From: JAVJUV01 sp040220415
Lineage (GTDB): Bacteria; Pseudomonadota; Alphaproteobacteria; Rhodobacterales; Rhodobacteraceae
DNA length: 64,000 nucleotides
Assembly (NCBI GenBank): GCA_040220415.1
Contig: JAVJUV010000091.1
Coordinates: 1 to 64,000 of the forward strand
Direction of reading: 5' to 3'
The translations under genes and the position numbers were made by a program. Numbering within the stretch: position 1 is the first letter of the stretch; every line of letters starts with the position of its first letter. Below the pieces are notes generated by a model. The model was not told where the DNA came from. It saw only the letters and a program-made list of their open reading frames with translations, and ran no database searches. Of this stretch, positions 26,262 through 35,322 are shown piece after piece.

Positions 26262-26972
26262 TTACTCTCGGTCAATCGACTCAGAGCTGAAATTGTCCGT
26301 CGATGGTGCCACCACCGGAAAAAATGGCCGGCCCCAATCTGCCATCGGAAATTTCATCATGATTTCCGCGACTGCCGGCAGGAGGGCGCCGAGGAGTGTT
26401 ACACCGCATTCGAGCTGATCGCGGTTGACCGACGAGTTCCACGTCGCGCCACCATGAATGAGCTGATTTCGCAGCATGTAGAGGCGGTCGAAGAGGAATG
26501 ATAGCACGACAGCGGTGTCGCCATCCTGCAGCGCCTCTTCGAAGGTAGCCCTGCCAGACTCGAACCGCGCTTCCCAATCCTCCGCGCCCCGACCATGCTG
26601 AAAATTCCAGAACGGCGAAAAGACGAAGCGATTGTCGATGAAGTCCCGGATGGGGCGCGCCTCGTCGTTCCAGACGGACCGGTAGAGCAGATGGTCGAAG
26701 TCATGCTCGAGGACCTTGCCGAAGAATTCCGCGAAGCGCTGCCGCTCGCCGGTGCGTTCTCCGTCGAGATCGCCGCCGTCCGAGTAGGCGGCGTTGAAGG
26801 CGATCCACAGGAAGATGAAGGCAGCGGCCGGGTCGTCAGGCTCGAGCTCCGCCCGGCCGATCCACGAGATCATCCGGTGGATGCGGAGCCCGAAATCATG
26901 CGGGAAGCCAGCGCGGATATCACGTTGGCGGGCCTTGAGTGCTTCGAAACGGAAGTCTTGGCGGTCAGGCAT
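26262..26972 (-). CDS. HEPN-type helical protein with RNxxxH motif
   Basis: 236 residues. The ATG at 26970-26972 overlaps the stop of the helicase-nuclease gene by 8 bases, so it is the coupled end of that operon. It is all-helical. Near residues 167-172 it carries R-N-Q-L-I-H, the R-N-x3-H catalytic motif of HEPN ribonucleases, inside LYMLRNQLIHGG. Many HEPN proteins are RNA-cleaving toxins. A role as effector of the SbcCD-like operon is inferred. A non-catalytic HEPN-like fold (the 'MAE_28990/18760' style) is also possible. Confidence 0.65.
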   Translation of the reverse strand: MPDRQDFRFEALKARQRDIRAGFPHDFGLRIHRMISWIGRAELEPDDPAAAFIFLWIAFNAAYSDGGDLDGERTGERQRFAEFFGKVLEHDFDHLLYRSVWNDEARPIRDFIDNRFVFSPFWNFQHGRGAEDWEARFESGRATFEEALQDGDTAVVLSFLFDRLYMLRNQLIHGGATWNSSVNRDQLECGVTLLGALLPAVAEIMMKFPMADWGRPFFPVVAPSTDNFSSESIDRE

Positions 26973-29900
26973 TGGACGGCTCCATGTCACACCAGACCGG
27001 CAGCGCGCAGAGCGCATTTACAAGCCTCATCTGCTCGACCGTGGCGCAGGCAGTCTCGGTCAGGCGCGGCGACGCAAAGACCAGCGAGAGGGCCTTGCCC
27101 CGGCTGACCGCCACGTTCATTCGTTGCCGCGACAGAAGGAAGTCCAAACCGCGCGGGGTCTCGTCCGCGGAGGACGCGGTCATTGACACCAGCACGACCT
27201 GCGCCTCCTGCCCCTGGAAGCGGTCCACGGTCCCGCACCGGATGCCAGGCAGCGCATCGGCAAGGGCGTTGACCTGCACGTTGTAGGGCGCGACCACTAT
27301 GATGTCGGAAGGATGAATCGGGCGACGAACGCCGTGTCGGTCTGTCATCTGACCTGCGAGAAGGGAAGCGATGGCGTCACGGATGGCGACGACTTCCTCG
27401 GGAGCGTGTTGGACTCGGTGCGCGTGCAGGACCGGAACCAACCATGCCCCGGCCGCGGGCAGCCCGGCAGCCGTCACGGACTGGCAGGCTGTCGAGGGAT
27501 GGGCGGCGAGGCAGCCCGCGTAGAACTGGCGCGAGACATAGCTCGCCAGCTCGGGATGCATTCGCCGTGTGACTGGCAGGAAGAGGCCGCGCTCCGCCGG
27601 CATCACCGTCTCGCCACCGAGCATCCAGTCGAGGCAGGACAGCCCGGCCGGATGCGGGTGTGCTCCCTGCACGACCTGCGGCAGCTGGTTGGGATCGCCG
27701 ACAAGGACGAGGTTTCGCGCGCTGCGGGTGACGGCGAGCGCGTTGGCAAGCGGCACCTGCCCCGCCTCGTCGATGAAGATCGTATCAAATGCGTCTTCGA
27801 GATCGGGGGCCGAAAAGAGCCAGGCGGTGCCGCCCACGACATCGACACCTGCGAGGTTCTTCGCGTTCCGGGCCTTGCGGATCACATCGTAAGGCGTCTC
27901 GAGCGTCTCCATGTCGTCCTTCTCTTTGTGAGCGAGCGACACGTCTTCGACGGTGAGATCGGCATCGTCATCCCGCAGCGCATCGACGCAACCGATCAGG
28001 ACGTTCCGAATCGCCTCGTGCGAGTTGGAGCAGACGCCGACGCGCTTGCCCTTCTGAACGAGCGAGAGGATCGCCCTGGCTGTGACGTAGGTCTTACCGG
28101 TGCCGGGTGGACCCTGAACGGGAAGGACCCCTCCATCGAGAGCATTGACGGCGCGTGTCATCGAGATGACCGGGTCGTCGGTCACAAGATCCGAAAGACG
28201 CGCATCTCCGGCGAGGCGCGGCGGCGCACGGGAGAGCAGGTCATCTGCTGCGGTATTCACACACGGCCCGAGTTGGTCCTCTAGCACGGCAGCGATAGCG
28301 GCCTCGATCGTGCCGGTAGGAAGGCCCCAGGCGGGCAAGAGATCGATCCTCTTTCCGAGTGCCTCTTCGCGGGATGAGCGAACAGTGACCGTACCAGCGG
28401 CGCGATCGAGGGCCTGCACGCTAACGCTGACCGGAAAGGGCTCGCCCGCCAATGCTACGGCCGCAGAGGAGCCGCGCCGAAGCTTCGTCTCTTGACGAGG
28501 CCAACGGTAGCTTCGCTCGCTCGATTTCGCGGTTACGGGCTCCATCGCACTGGTCGCAACGAGGCCGCCAAGAGAATCGGGATCCTCGCAGAGATCGCCG
28601 GTGTCCTTGGCTGCCGCATCGAACACAGTCCAGGCGGCAGGCTTCTTTTCGCGCGGGTGGTATTGCGCGAGATCGAACAGCAACTGACCCCGCCCCTCGG
28701 ATAGATTCGCGGAGAAAAGCCGGTCGCGAAGTGTCGCGGCTGCCGCGGCACGCTCATCGTCGGGCACTTCCGGCTCCGACACCGGCGCCGGGAGCACATC
28801 CTCAGGATCGGGTCGGACCCCGAGGAGCCAGTTCCGCAACTCCTCGGTCGAGACACAGTCGAGCCGGTTGTAATGCTCGATTTCGGCCAGGATCGCATCG
28901 TCGCCGGTATCGCGCCAGTCCTCGTAGGCGACGACCGAGCCGCCGGCAGTCTTCACCTCTCCCGTCCGCTCGAACCCGTAGAGGGCTTCCATGTCCTTGA
29001 TCGAGTAGGAGGGCTCGGACGCAAAAATTCCGTTTCGGACGACAGCGTAAAGATCGACGAAGCGCCCAGTGCGAAGCCAGCGGTCAAGCTGCGCCTCGCC
29101 GAGTCCGTGGCGCATGGCCAGGCGCTTGAGGGCCGTGATCTCGTAGGCGGCGTAGTGGTAGACGTGGGCAGCCGGATGCGCATCGAGGACGTTGGCGAAG
29201 CGGTCAAACAGGCGCGCGAGTGCCACCCGCTCCTCCGCATGATCGTGCGCCCAAAGCGCGGAGAAGTCGCCCTTCGCCCAGACGCCGTGCAGGTATTCGA
29301 GCCCCTCCGTGCCGCGCTCCTCGTAATGCGGGTCGCCCTCGATGTCGTAGAAGAGGTCTTCCGGATGCGGCGCGGGCAGAATGTCGAAACCCTTTCCCGG
29401 CTCTCGTGAGCGAAGCAGGTGATGCGGACCGCGTTCGGGTCGTGCCGACTGGAGGCGCGCCTGCGTCCTGAGCCGGTCGAGCGTCGGTTCTGCAAGACGC
29501 GGCACTTTGTGATTCCATGCGGCGAGGCCCCTCATTGTGGTGACGCCGGCTTCCTCGATCTTCGCCACCTGGGTCTTCGATATACCGGCGATGCGGAAAA
29601 GGCTGTCCTCGGCCTCCCAACACGTGCTGCAATGCTCTCTCCAGCGGCAGAGGTCGCAGCCCTTGACCGGGATGGGCCGCGTCGCGCTCGGGTTCACGAC
29701 GAAGGCTTCGAGACGGGCGCGCATCGCCCGTGCGTAGTCGGCGACCTCGCCGAGCTCGAAGGTGAAGCGCGACCCGTCGCCGAGGACAACATGGGCCTGC
29801 CGAGGCTCCCGCCCCTGCACCTCGGCAAGCAGGTCCGAATAGAGGACAAGCTGAAGGACATGCGACGGGGCCGGCTTTCGCTTGAGCTTGGTGTCGGCGA

Positions 29901-30291
29901 CCTCGTAGGAGAATTCCCCGAGCGCCGACGGCGTCTCGACGCGCTCGAGGAAATCCGACCACCCGCCCCACATGCCACCCTCCAGCGCGCCTTGGAAGAC
30001 GATCCGCGCGCCGCCGGCGAGCGCCGTTTTAGTTTCGGCCACAGCGGCGGCGACGTCCTGCTCGCGGCAGATCTCGACGACCCCGCCGCCCGCGCGCAGG
30101 CGATCGAGATGCGCCGCCTCGTGAAGGTCCCCTCGCCGCTGGAGAAGCCTGGCATCGCCGCTGTCGGCCGCGAGTTCTGGACCTTCCCCCTCGAGGCGGA
30201 GGAGATCGAGTGCGGTGGCGTGGGCGCACCCGGCGAAGCGCATCAGGTCCGAGGCCGACAGGCGAATGCCTGTGCCGTCGCGCTGCATCAC
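26965..30291 (-). CDS. TM0106-type RecB-like nuclease fused to SF1 helicase
   Basis: 1108 residues, starting GTG 30291 in a GTGA overlap with the upstream ATPase gene (an ATG follows directly). The N-terminal RecB-like nuclease region ends with a Cys cluster CDLCRWREHC near 210-220, the iron-sulfur type seen in Cas4/AddB-like nucleases. Next is a DEDD-type RNase H-like exonuclease segment (FYDIEGDPHYEE near 313). The SF1 helicase has Walker A GPPGTGKTYVTARA near 727, Walker B IFIDEAGQVPLANALA and C-terminal VDRFQGQEAQVVLVS and RMNVAVSRGKAL. It likely unwinds and degrades DNA or RNA. In context it looks like the processing enzyme of a defence operon. Confidence 0.85.
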   Translation of the reverse strand: MMQRDGTGIRLSASDLMRFAGCAHATALDLLRLEGEGPELAADSGDARLLQRRGDLHEAAHLDRLRAGGGVVEICREQDVAAAVAETKTALAGGARIVFQGALEGGMWGGWSDFLERVETPSALGEFSYEVADTKLKRKPAPSHVLQLVLYSDLLAEVQGREPRQAHVVLGDGSRFTFELGEVADYARAMRARLEAFVVNPSATRPIPVKGCDLCRWREHCSTCWEAEDSLFRIAGISKTQVAKIEEAGVTTMRGLAAWNHKVPRLAEPTLDRLRTQARLQSARPERGPHHLLRSREPGKGFDILPAPHPEDLFYDIEGDPHYEERGTEGLEYLHGVWAKGDFSALWAHDHAEERVALARLFDRFANVLDAHPAAHVYHYAAYEITALKRLAMRHGLGEAQLDRWLRTGRFVDLYAVVRNGIFASEPSYSIKDMEALYGFERTGEVKTAGGSVVAYEDWRDTGDDAILAEIEHYNRLDCVSTEELRNWLLGVRPDPEDVLPAPVSEPEVPDDERAAAAATLRDRLFSANLSEGRGQLLFDLAQYHPREKKPAAWTVFDAAAKDTGDLCEDPDSLGGLVATSAMEPVTAKSSERSYRWPRQETKLRRGSSAAVALAGEPFPVSVSVQALDRAAGTVTVRSSREEALGKRIDLLPAWGLPTGTIEAAIAAVLEDQLGPCVNTAADDLLSRAPPRLAGDARLSDLVTDDPVISMTRAVNALDGGVLPVQGPPGTGKTYVTARAILSLVQKGKRVGVCSNSHEAIRNVLIGCVDALRDDDADLTVEDVSLAHKEKDDMETLETPYDVIRKARNAKNLAGVDVVGGTAWLFSAPDLEDAFDTIFIDEAGQVPLANALAVTRSARNLVLVGDPNQLPQVVQGAHPHPAGLSCLDWMLGGETVMPAERGLFLPVTRRMHPELASYVSRQFYAGCLAAHPSTACQSVTAAGLPAAGAWLVPVLHAHRVQHAPEEVVAIRDAIASLLAGQMTDRHGVRRPIHPSDIIVVAPYNVQVNALADALPGIRCGTVDRFQGQEAQVVLVSMTASSADETPRGLDFLLSRQRMNVAVSRGKALSLVFASPRLTETACATVEQMRLVNALCALPVWCDMEPSNA

Positions 30292-32897
30292 GCGCCCTCC
30301 CCCGGCTGGAAGGAGAGGGTCGGCGCTCCGAGGTCGCGGAAGGCTCGCTGTCGGCAGGACAGAACGAGGATCTGGAGATCGCCCGCCGCTCCGTGGAGCG
30401 CATCGAACATCTTCTCGATCCGGTCGTCGTCGGAGTAGACCAGCGCGTCATCGAGGATCAGCGGCGCGTGCCGTCCCGCCTTCGCGAGAAGGCGCGCGAA
30501 GGCAAGGCGAACCAGAAAGGCGATCTGTTCCTGCGTGCCGCCCGAAAGCACGTCGATCGGCTCGGAGGTGCCTTTCCGGACGAGCGCGGACGGCAGGAGC
30601 GTGTCGTCCGACCAGGTCAGTTCGGCGTCGTCCCACAGCTCGGCCAATAGCGGTCCGAGCTCGCGGGCGACCGGCGCGAAGTAGGTTTTGCGTGCCGCCT
30701 TCTGGGCTGTGTCGAGCGCGTCGCGGAGGCGGACCAGCATGTCCTTCTCGAAGACCACCCTCTCGAGCGTGTCGTGCGCAGCCGCGAGGCGCCCCCTGAT
30801 CTCTTCCAGAGCTTCCTCGACGCCCTCCTCGCCCCTGAGCTCGATCCGCGCATCGAGACCGGCAATTTCGGTCCGCGTGCGGGCCGCTTCGGTGGCGGCG
30901 TTGTCGGCCACTCCCTTGAGCCGCGCATGATGCGCCCGAAGCTGGTCGATGTCCGGCGCGGCCTCGGCGAGCCTTACATGCACGGCCTCGGCTTCGGCAG
31001 CTTCGGTTTCGAGAACCGACAGGCGGCCAGCCTGCTCGACCGGTTCCACATCCGGCAAATCGCTGATGTCGGCCCGCGCCATGGTGAGCCGCGTCCGGGC
31101 GTTCTCCTCCGCGGCGGCTGCCTTGGTGGCTCGGAGGGCAGCGGTCTGCGCCATTTCGGAGGCACGGATTTCCGCCGCCTCCGCCCTGCCGAGCGCCTCG
31201 ACGCTCTTCTCGAGGGCGGCCTCGGCCGTGTCGCGGTCCGGGAGCGCCTCGTCCGCCGCCGCGTCGCGCACCTCCCCAAGACCGGCGAGACGTTCGCGAA
31301 GCGCATCGATCCCTTCCGGTGCAAGCGCGTCGCGGCGTTGCTCGGCGAGCTCGGCGGCGCGCTCGGCTGCGGCCCGCGCCCGGCCGGCCTCGTGAAGCGC
31401 AGCGGGATCATCCCAGCCGCCCTCCGCCAACGCTTCGTCCAGCGCTTCCCGCGCCTCAGCGACATCGGCCGCGCGACTCTCTTCAGCCCCGGCAATGTCG
31501 AGCGTACCGATACCCGGAACGGTAATCCGCCCGTCGTCGGGCACAGCGCGGGTCTCTCCCTCGGCGAGCGGCTCTCCCCCCATCGTCATGTGCGGCGCAC
31601 CGCTCTGATACCGTGCGGTCACCCGTGGCGCCGCCGCTTCGCGAAGGGCTTCCTTCGCCGCAAGTGCACTCACAAGCTTTTCGATACGATCGACCGTAGC
31701 CTTGTCGGGACCCTTTTTCGCCGCGGCGCGCGCGGCGATGCGCTCGCGTTCGGCTTCCTCCGCCCTGCCGATGATGTCCGACAGCCGCGCGCGCTCGGTC
31801 TCGGCCCGCTCTGCCGCCTCGCGGTGGGCAACGCGGCGAAGGATCGCCTCGGCCTCGGCACGGCCGGCCTTGAGGGTGGCGACGCGATCCCTCGCAGCAC
31901 GGTGCACTGATGCGGCATCGGCAGATGCGGCGGCGAGGCGCTCGTTCTCAGCTTCCGCCTCGGCGTGCGCCTGGGCAGCATCGCCGGCTTCCTTCCTGAG
32001 ACGGGCGTTCCGAGCGGCTTCTGCCTTGGCATTCTCGGCGGTCTGCCGCGCAAGTTTCGCCCGCGTCTCGGCTGCGGACACCTCCCCGGCGAGGCCTTCG
32101 GCCTCTCGAAGTGCCCGCTCCGCCTCGGCAAGGTCGGAGCGGCGTTGTTCGACCGCCTCGGGCTCCTCGAGCGACGCGAGTTCCGAACGGAGGCGCCTCC
32201 GCCGGTCGAGCGCGTCCCGTAGGTCCGCGACGGTTCGTTCGAGTTCGGAAGCCTCCCCCTCGAGGCGCGTCACGTCCGCTTCAGCGTCAGCCCAACGTCC
32301 GCCCGTTCTGGGGCGCCCGGATGGTGTCTGGAGCCTGAGAAGATCCTCCACAACGCGGTCGCGAGCCCGGTCCATCCGTTCGCCGCCGGTGACCTGCTCC
32401 ATCGCACCGGAGATGGCAGTCAGCAGGTCACGGCGTTCCTCGAACTCCTGATCGGCCTCCCTCTTCTTTTCGGGCGCCTTCAGCGATACCCGCCCCTGCC
32501 GGACCCAGAGAAGGCCTCCTGGTCCGCCCGCCTCTCCGGCGACGAGGGCGGAAATCCAGTCCTCTGCCGCGTCGCCCTGGTGCGCGAGCACCCCGTCGCG
32601 CCACACCTTCGCGGAGGCTCCTGAGAGCCATTCCTTGCGGATGCGCCAGCGTGCGCCCTCGTGCTCGATCTCGCACTCGACGGCGACCTTTCCGCCTGAA
32701 TGAGGTCGGAGCGCCTTGACCTCGGCGGTCTGGCTGCCGTGGCGGAGGAAGAAGAGCGCGTGAAGCGCATCGAAAAGCGTCGACTTGCCGGCTTCGTTCG
32801 GCTCGCAGAGCAGCGTGACCCCGTCTCCAATCGGGCCGACGCTGACACGGTCGGTGAAGCGGCGAACGTTGTCGAGGGTGACGGAGCGGATCCTCAT
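30288..32897 (-). CDS. SbcC/YhaN-like AAA ATPase with coiled coil
   Basis: 869 residues. Walker A CEPNEAGKSTLFDALHALF (about 32-50) opens an ABC/SMC-type head. A very long Ala/Glu/Arg-rich coiled coil occupies about 190-750. The C-terminal half-head has the signature LSGGTQEQIAF near 780 and Walker B APLILDDALVYSDD near 815. Start and stop overlap both neighbours by 4 bases. With the SbcD-like partner it should form an Mre11-Rad50-type DNA-end nuclease. It is shorter than E. coli SbcC and closer in pattern to YhaN. No zinc-hook CxxC was seen in the coiled coil. Confidence 0.88.
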   Translation of the reverse strand: MRIRSVTLDNVRRFTDRVSVGPIGDGVTLLCEPNEAGKSTLFDALHALFFLRHGSQTAEVKALRPHSGGKVAVECEIEHEGARWRIRKEWLSGASAKVWRDGVLAHQGDAAEDWISALVAGEAGGPGGLLWVRQGRVSLKAPEKKREADQEFEERRDLLTAISGAMEQVTGGERMDRARDRVVEDLLRLQTPSGRPRTGGRWADAEADVTRLEGEASELERTVADLRDALDRRRRLRSELASLEEPEAVEQRRSDLAEAERALREAEGLAGEVSAAETRAKLARQTAENAKAEAARNARLRKEAGDAAQAHAEAEAENERLAAASADAASVHRAARDRVATLKAGRAEAEAILRRVAHREAAERAETERARLSDIIGRAEEAERERIAARAAAKKGPDKATVDRIEKLVSALAAKEALREAAAPRVTARYQSGAPHMTMGGEPLAEGETRAVPDDGRITVPGIGTLDIAGAEESRAADVAEAREALDEALAEGGWDDPAALHEAGRARAAAERAAELAEQRRDALAPEGIDALRERLAGLGEVRDAAADEALPDRDTAEAALEKSVEALGRAEAAEIRASEMAQTAALRATKAAAAEENARTRLTMARADISDLPDVEPVEQAGRLSVLETEAAEAEAVHVRLAEAAPDIDQLRAHHARLKGVADNAATEAARTRTEIAGLDARIELRGEEGVEEALEEIRGRLAAAHDTLERVVFEKDMLVRLRDALDTAQKAARKTYFAPVARELGPLLAELWDDAELTWSDDTLLPSALVRKGTSEPIDVLSGGTQEQIAFLVRLAFARLLAKAGRHAPLILDDALVYSDDDRIEKMFDALHGAAGDLQILVLSCRQRAFRDLGAPTLSFQPGEGA

Positions 32898-34018
32898 TCG
32901 TCCAACTCCAGCATGATGGCGTGAAGACGACGAAGCGACGCCTCGGCAATCCTCTGTTCGCGCTCCGCCAGGGAGGCGTCTCCCGCGCTGCGGGCAAGCT
33001 CGTCCGCTGCGACCCGGAGGGCCCCGCCGGACGAAATGACATCAAGATCGGCGGTCTCGATCTCCGTCGCCAGGTCGCCCATGTTGACCTCGAAGTGGCA
33101 GAAATCGGCGCCGATCTCGTTTTCGAGTGCGGCGAGGACCGAGGCGTCGCGAAGCGGCACGCGTCCCTTCGCCACCACCTTGACCAGCATGTCGCGACGG
33201 GCGGCGCTAGGCAATGCCGCCGCGACCATCTCCGCCGGGTCATCGCCAGGCACGAGGTCCAGCGTGACGGTCCGCCAGTCGAAGGTTCCGGTCTCGACGG
33301 TCGAAACGCGTGGCGCCGCCCCGGCCCCATCCACAGTGACAAGGAAGCACGAACCGCGCCCGTCATGGCCGAAACCGGTGCGCTCCGGCGAGCCGGCGTA
33401 AGCGACCCGGTCCGAGACGTGCATCGCCCCGTGCCAATCGCCGAGCGCCAGCCAGTCGAGTCCGGCCCGCCTGTCCCGGTCGGGCGCGACGATGTCGGGC
33501 GGCATCTCACCCTCGCTGAAACCCTGGATGGGCCCGTGGGCGAGGCCGATCCGGATTGCCCCCTCGGGCGTCGGCACATCGTCCATCCAGGCGGTCGGAT
33601 CGGAGGCCGGACGGCGGCTGACGAGCGGCGCGGGTAGAAGCACTGCCCCCGGCTGCATCTCCACAGGCTCAGGGTCACGGAGGACGCGGAGGTTCGGGTG
33701 ACCCTGTGCCTCGATCCCGTCCCACGTCGCGGTCCCCTCGCGCAGGTTGTCGTGGTTGCCGGGAAGGAGCCACCAGGTCAGACCGGATGCCTCGGCCATC
33801 TCGGCGGCGGCCTGTCGCCAGGTCTGGGCCGAAGGATTCGGCGTTTCGAAGAGATCTCCGGCAACAAGGATATTCGCAGCGCCCCCCTCGCGGGCCGCGG
33901 CGACGAGGCGGGAGATGACATCCTGTCGGGCGACCCGAAGACGGTCGGCGGCGGCATAGCCTCCGAAGGGCTTGCCGAGGTGAATGTCGGCGGTGTGGAG
34001 GAAACGGAGCGCGGTCAC
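32894..34018 (-). CDS. SbcD/YhaO-like metallophosphoesterase
   Basis: 374 residues from GTG 34016-34018, preceded by AAGGA; the upstream open frame is less likely. Calcineurin-like nuclease of the Mre11 type. Motifs are FLHTADIHLGKPFGG (D-x-H), LVAGDLFETPNPS, LPGNHDN, and GLAHGPIQGFSEG and LALGDWHGAMHV with the later metal His residues. Its stop overlaps the ATPase start (ATGA). It is the nuclease partner of the SbcC-like protein. The WYL regulator gene lies 130 bases upstream on the same strand. Confidence 0.9.
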   Translation of the reverse strand: MTALRFLHTADIHLGKPFGGYAAADRLRVARQDVISRLVAAAREGGAANILVAGDLFETPNPSAQTWRQAAAEMAEASGLTWWLLPGNHDNLREGTATWDGIEAQGHPNLRVLRDPEPVEMQPGAVLLPAPLVSRRPASDPTAWMDDVPTPEGAIRIGLAHGPIQGFSEGEMPPDIVAPDRDRRAGLDWLALGDWHGAMHVSDRVAYAGSPERTGFGHDGRGSCFLVTVDGAGAAPRVSTVETGTFDWRTVTLDLVPGDDPAEMVAAALPSAARRDMLVKVVAKGRVPLRDASVLAALENEIGADFCHFEVNMGDLATEIETADLDVISSGGALRVAADELARSAGDASLAEREQRIAEASLRRLHAIMLELDE

Positions 34019-34148
34019 TGGTAATCCTTTCCGGGCAGGGAATCGGGCGAGCGACCCCCCATTTGCCAAGCGACCCTGACAAAAGCTGTCAGAGTCGGCG
34101 ACCCCGGAACCGGATTTCTTGTTGACAGGCAGGAACGAAAGCGGAACA

Positions 34149-35123
34149 TCATGGCAGCGCCTCGAAATCCGCACGCTGCCAGCCTTCGACGAGCTGCCTC
34201 AGGCCCTTCGGCTCCAGGACTTCGACGGCGTCTCCCCACATGTAGAGATGCCAGGCCATCTCGAGCCAGCCCGACGCTTCGAAGCTGACGACGAGCGCCC
34301 CGGCTTCATCGCGACGCGAAGTTTGGCCAGGATGGAATTCCCACTCCTCGGCCTGATCGGACGCTTCCGGCGTGAAACGCCAGGTCACGCGCCCGAATTG
34401 ACTGTCGTCCTGGTAGGAGCCGAAGGCCCGCGCCGCATGCGCCTTGAGCGAAAAGTCCGAATCCTTGGCGAACCAGTTTTCGGTTACCTCGGGAGCCTCG
34501 ATCCGGTCGAAGCGAAAGTGTTTCAGCCCCTCGCCCGCCCCGGGTTCGCGCGCGACGAGATAGCGCCGGGCGCCGAGAAGAACGCCGTACGGCTCAACCT
34601 CGCGCAACTTGCCCCCGTAGAACAGACGAAGTCGGAATGGACCGCGGAGCGCCGCCGCGACCGCTTCGAATACCTCGAGCGCAATCCTGACGGCGGGACC
34701 GGGCCGCGCGGCCTGACCATGGGCTTCAAGCACCGCCTCCGCGTCGGCCTCGGCCGCCCGGGCCGCATTCGCAGGAAGAGCGGCGACCAGCCGGTCCCGC
34801 AGCCCCCGGAGCCGCCTTGCTTCGAGTGCATCGCCGCGCTCCTGAAGCGCCGCAATCGCTGTCTCCAGCGCTTCCAGCTCGTCGGCGCCATTCAGGCGAA
34901 GACGTGAGAGTGGAACTTCGTTCAGCTTCCACCTTCTTCGCCGATCGGGACCTTCCAGCACTGTCACTGCGTGAGGAAACGCCGCGGTCAAGGCGTCGAT
35001 CATTCGCCGTGCTGTCCGTTCAACGACGCCGAATTCTGCTTGGATATCGGAAAGCGAGACGCCCGAGTGACGGCTGAAGGCGAGGTCCGCGAGACGTAAG
35101 AGATCGGAGGCTTTGGAATACAT
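34149..35123 (-). CDS. WYL-domain transcriptional regulator
   Basis: 324 residues from ATG 35121-35123. The N-terminal winged helix (SKASDLLRLADLAFSRHSGV ... VVERTARRMIDAL) is followed by a WYL sensor domain (about 150-230; FRLRLFYGGKLREVEPYGVL, RRYLVAREPG) and a WCX-like C-terminal extension. This architecture is typical of defence-island repressors such as BrxR and CapW, which sense a nucleic-acid or nucleotide signal. It heads the leftward module and is divergent from the helicase operon at 35323, so it could control both. It has 130 bases to the next gene. Confidence 0.88.
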   Translation of the reverse strand: MYSKASDLLRLADLAFSRHSGVSLSDIQAEFGVVERTARRMIDALTAAFPHAVTVLEGPDRRRRWKLNEVPLSRLRLNGADELEALETAIAALQERGDALEARRLRGLRDRLVAALPANAARAAEADAEAVLEAHGQAARPGPAVRIALEVFEAVAAALRGPFRLRLFYGGKLREVEPYGVLLGARRYLVAREPGAGEGLKHFRFDRIEAPEVTENWFAKDSDFSLKAHAARAFGSYQDDSQFGRVTWRFTPEASDQAEEWEFHPGQTSRRDEAGALVVSFEASGWLEMAWHLYMWGDAVEVLEPKGLRQLVEGWQRADFEALP

Positions 35124-35274
35124 AGTCGAAGAATAAAAACCACGAATTGTTGGGGAAAATGCGGCAACTTTAAGATGAGGTCCATTCAACGCTGGAGGTA
35201 GGGCCCGCTGTTGCACGGGGGAACCATTGTCCTAAGGTCAAATTCCTTGCTGCTACCTGAGGCGGTTGCAAACC
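35124..35274. promoter_or_regulatory. shared divergent promoter region of modules A and B
   Basis: The only gap between the leftward WYL-SbcCD-like operon and the rightward helicase operon (about 200 bases including a leader ORF). It is AT-richer than the genes. Promoters for both operons and the WYL operator must lie here or within the leader. I could not identify a convincing palindrome or -35/-10 pair by eye. Confidence 0.5.
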
Positions 35275-35322
35275 ATGAGTGATCTTGACAGCTATGGTCC
35301 ACCGCTATTGGAAATCTTCTGA
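35275..35322 (+). CDS. 15-codon leader ORF abutting the helicase start
   Basis: ATG 35275 encodes MSDLDSYGPPLLEIF and ends in TGA at 35320-35322, directly against the helicase ATG (35323) and in the same frame. It could be a leader peptide that couples translation. Alternatively it is the original N-terminus of the helicase gene cut by a nonsense mutation, or a recoding site. Confidence 0.4.
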   Translation: MSDLDSYGPPLLEIF

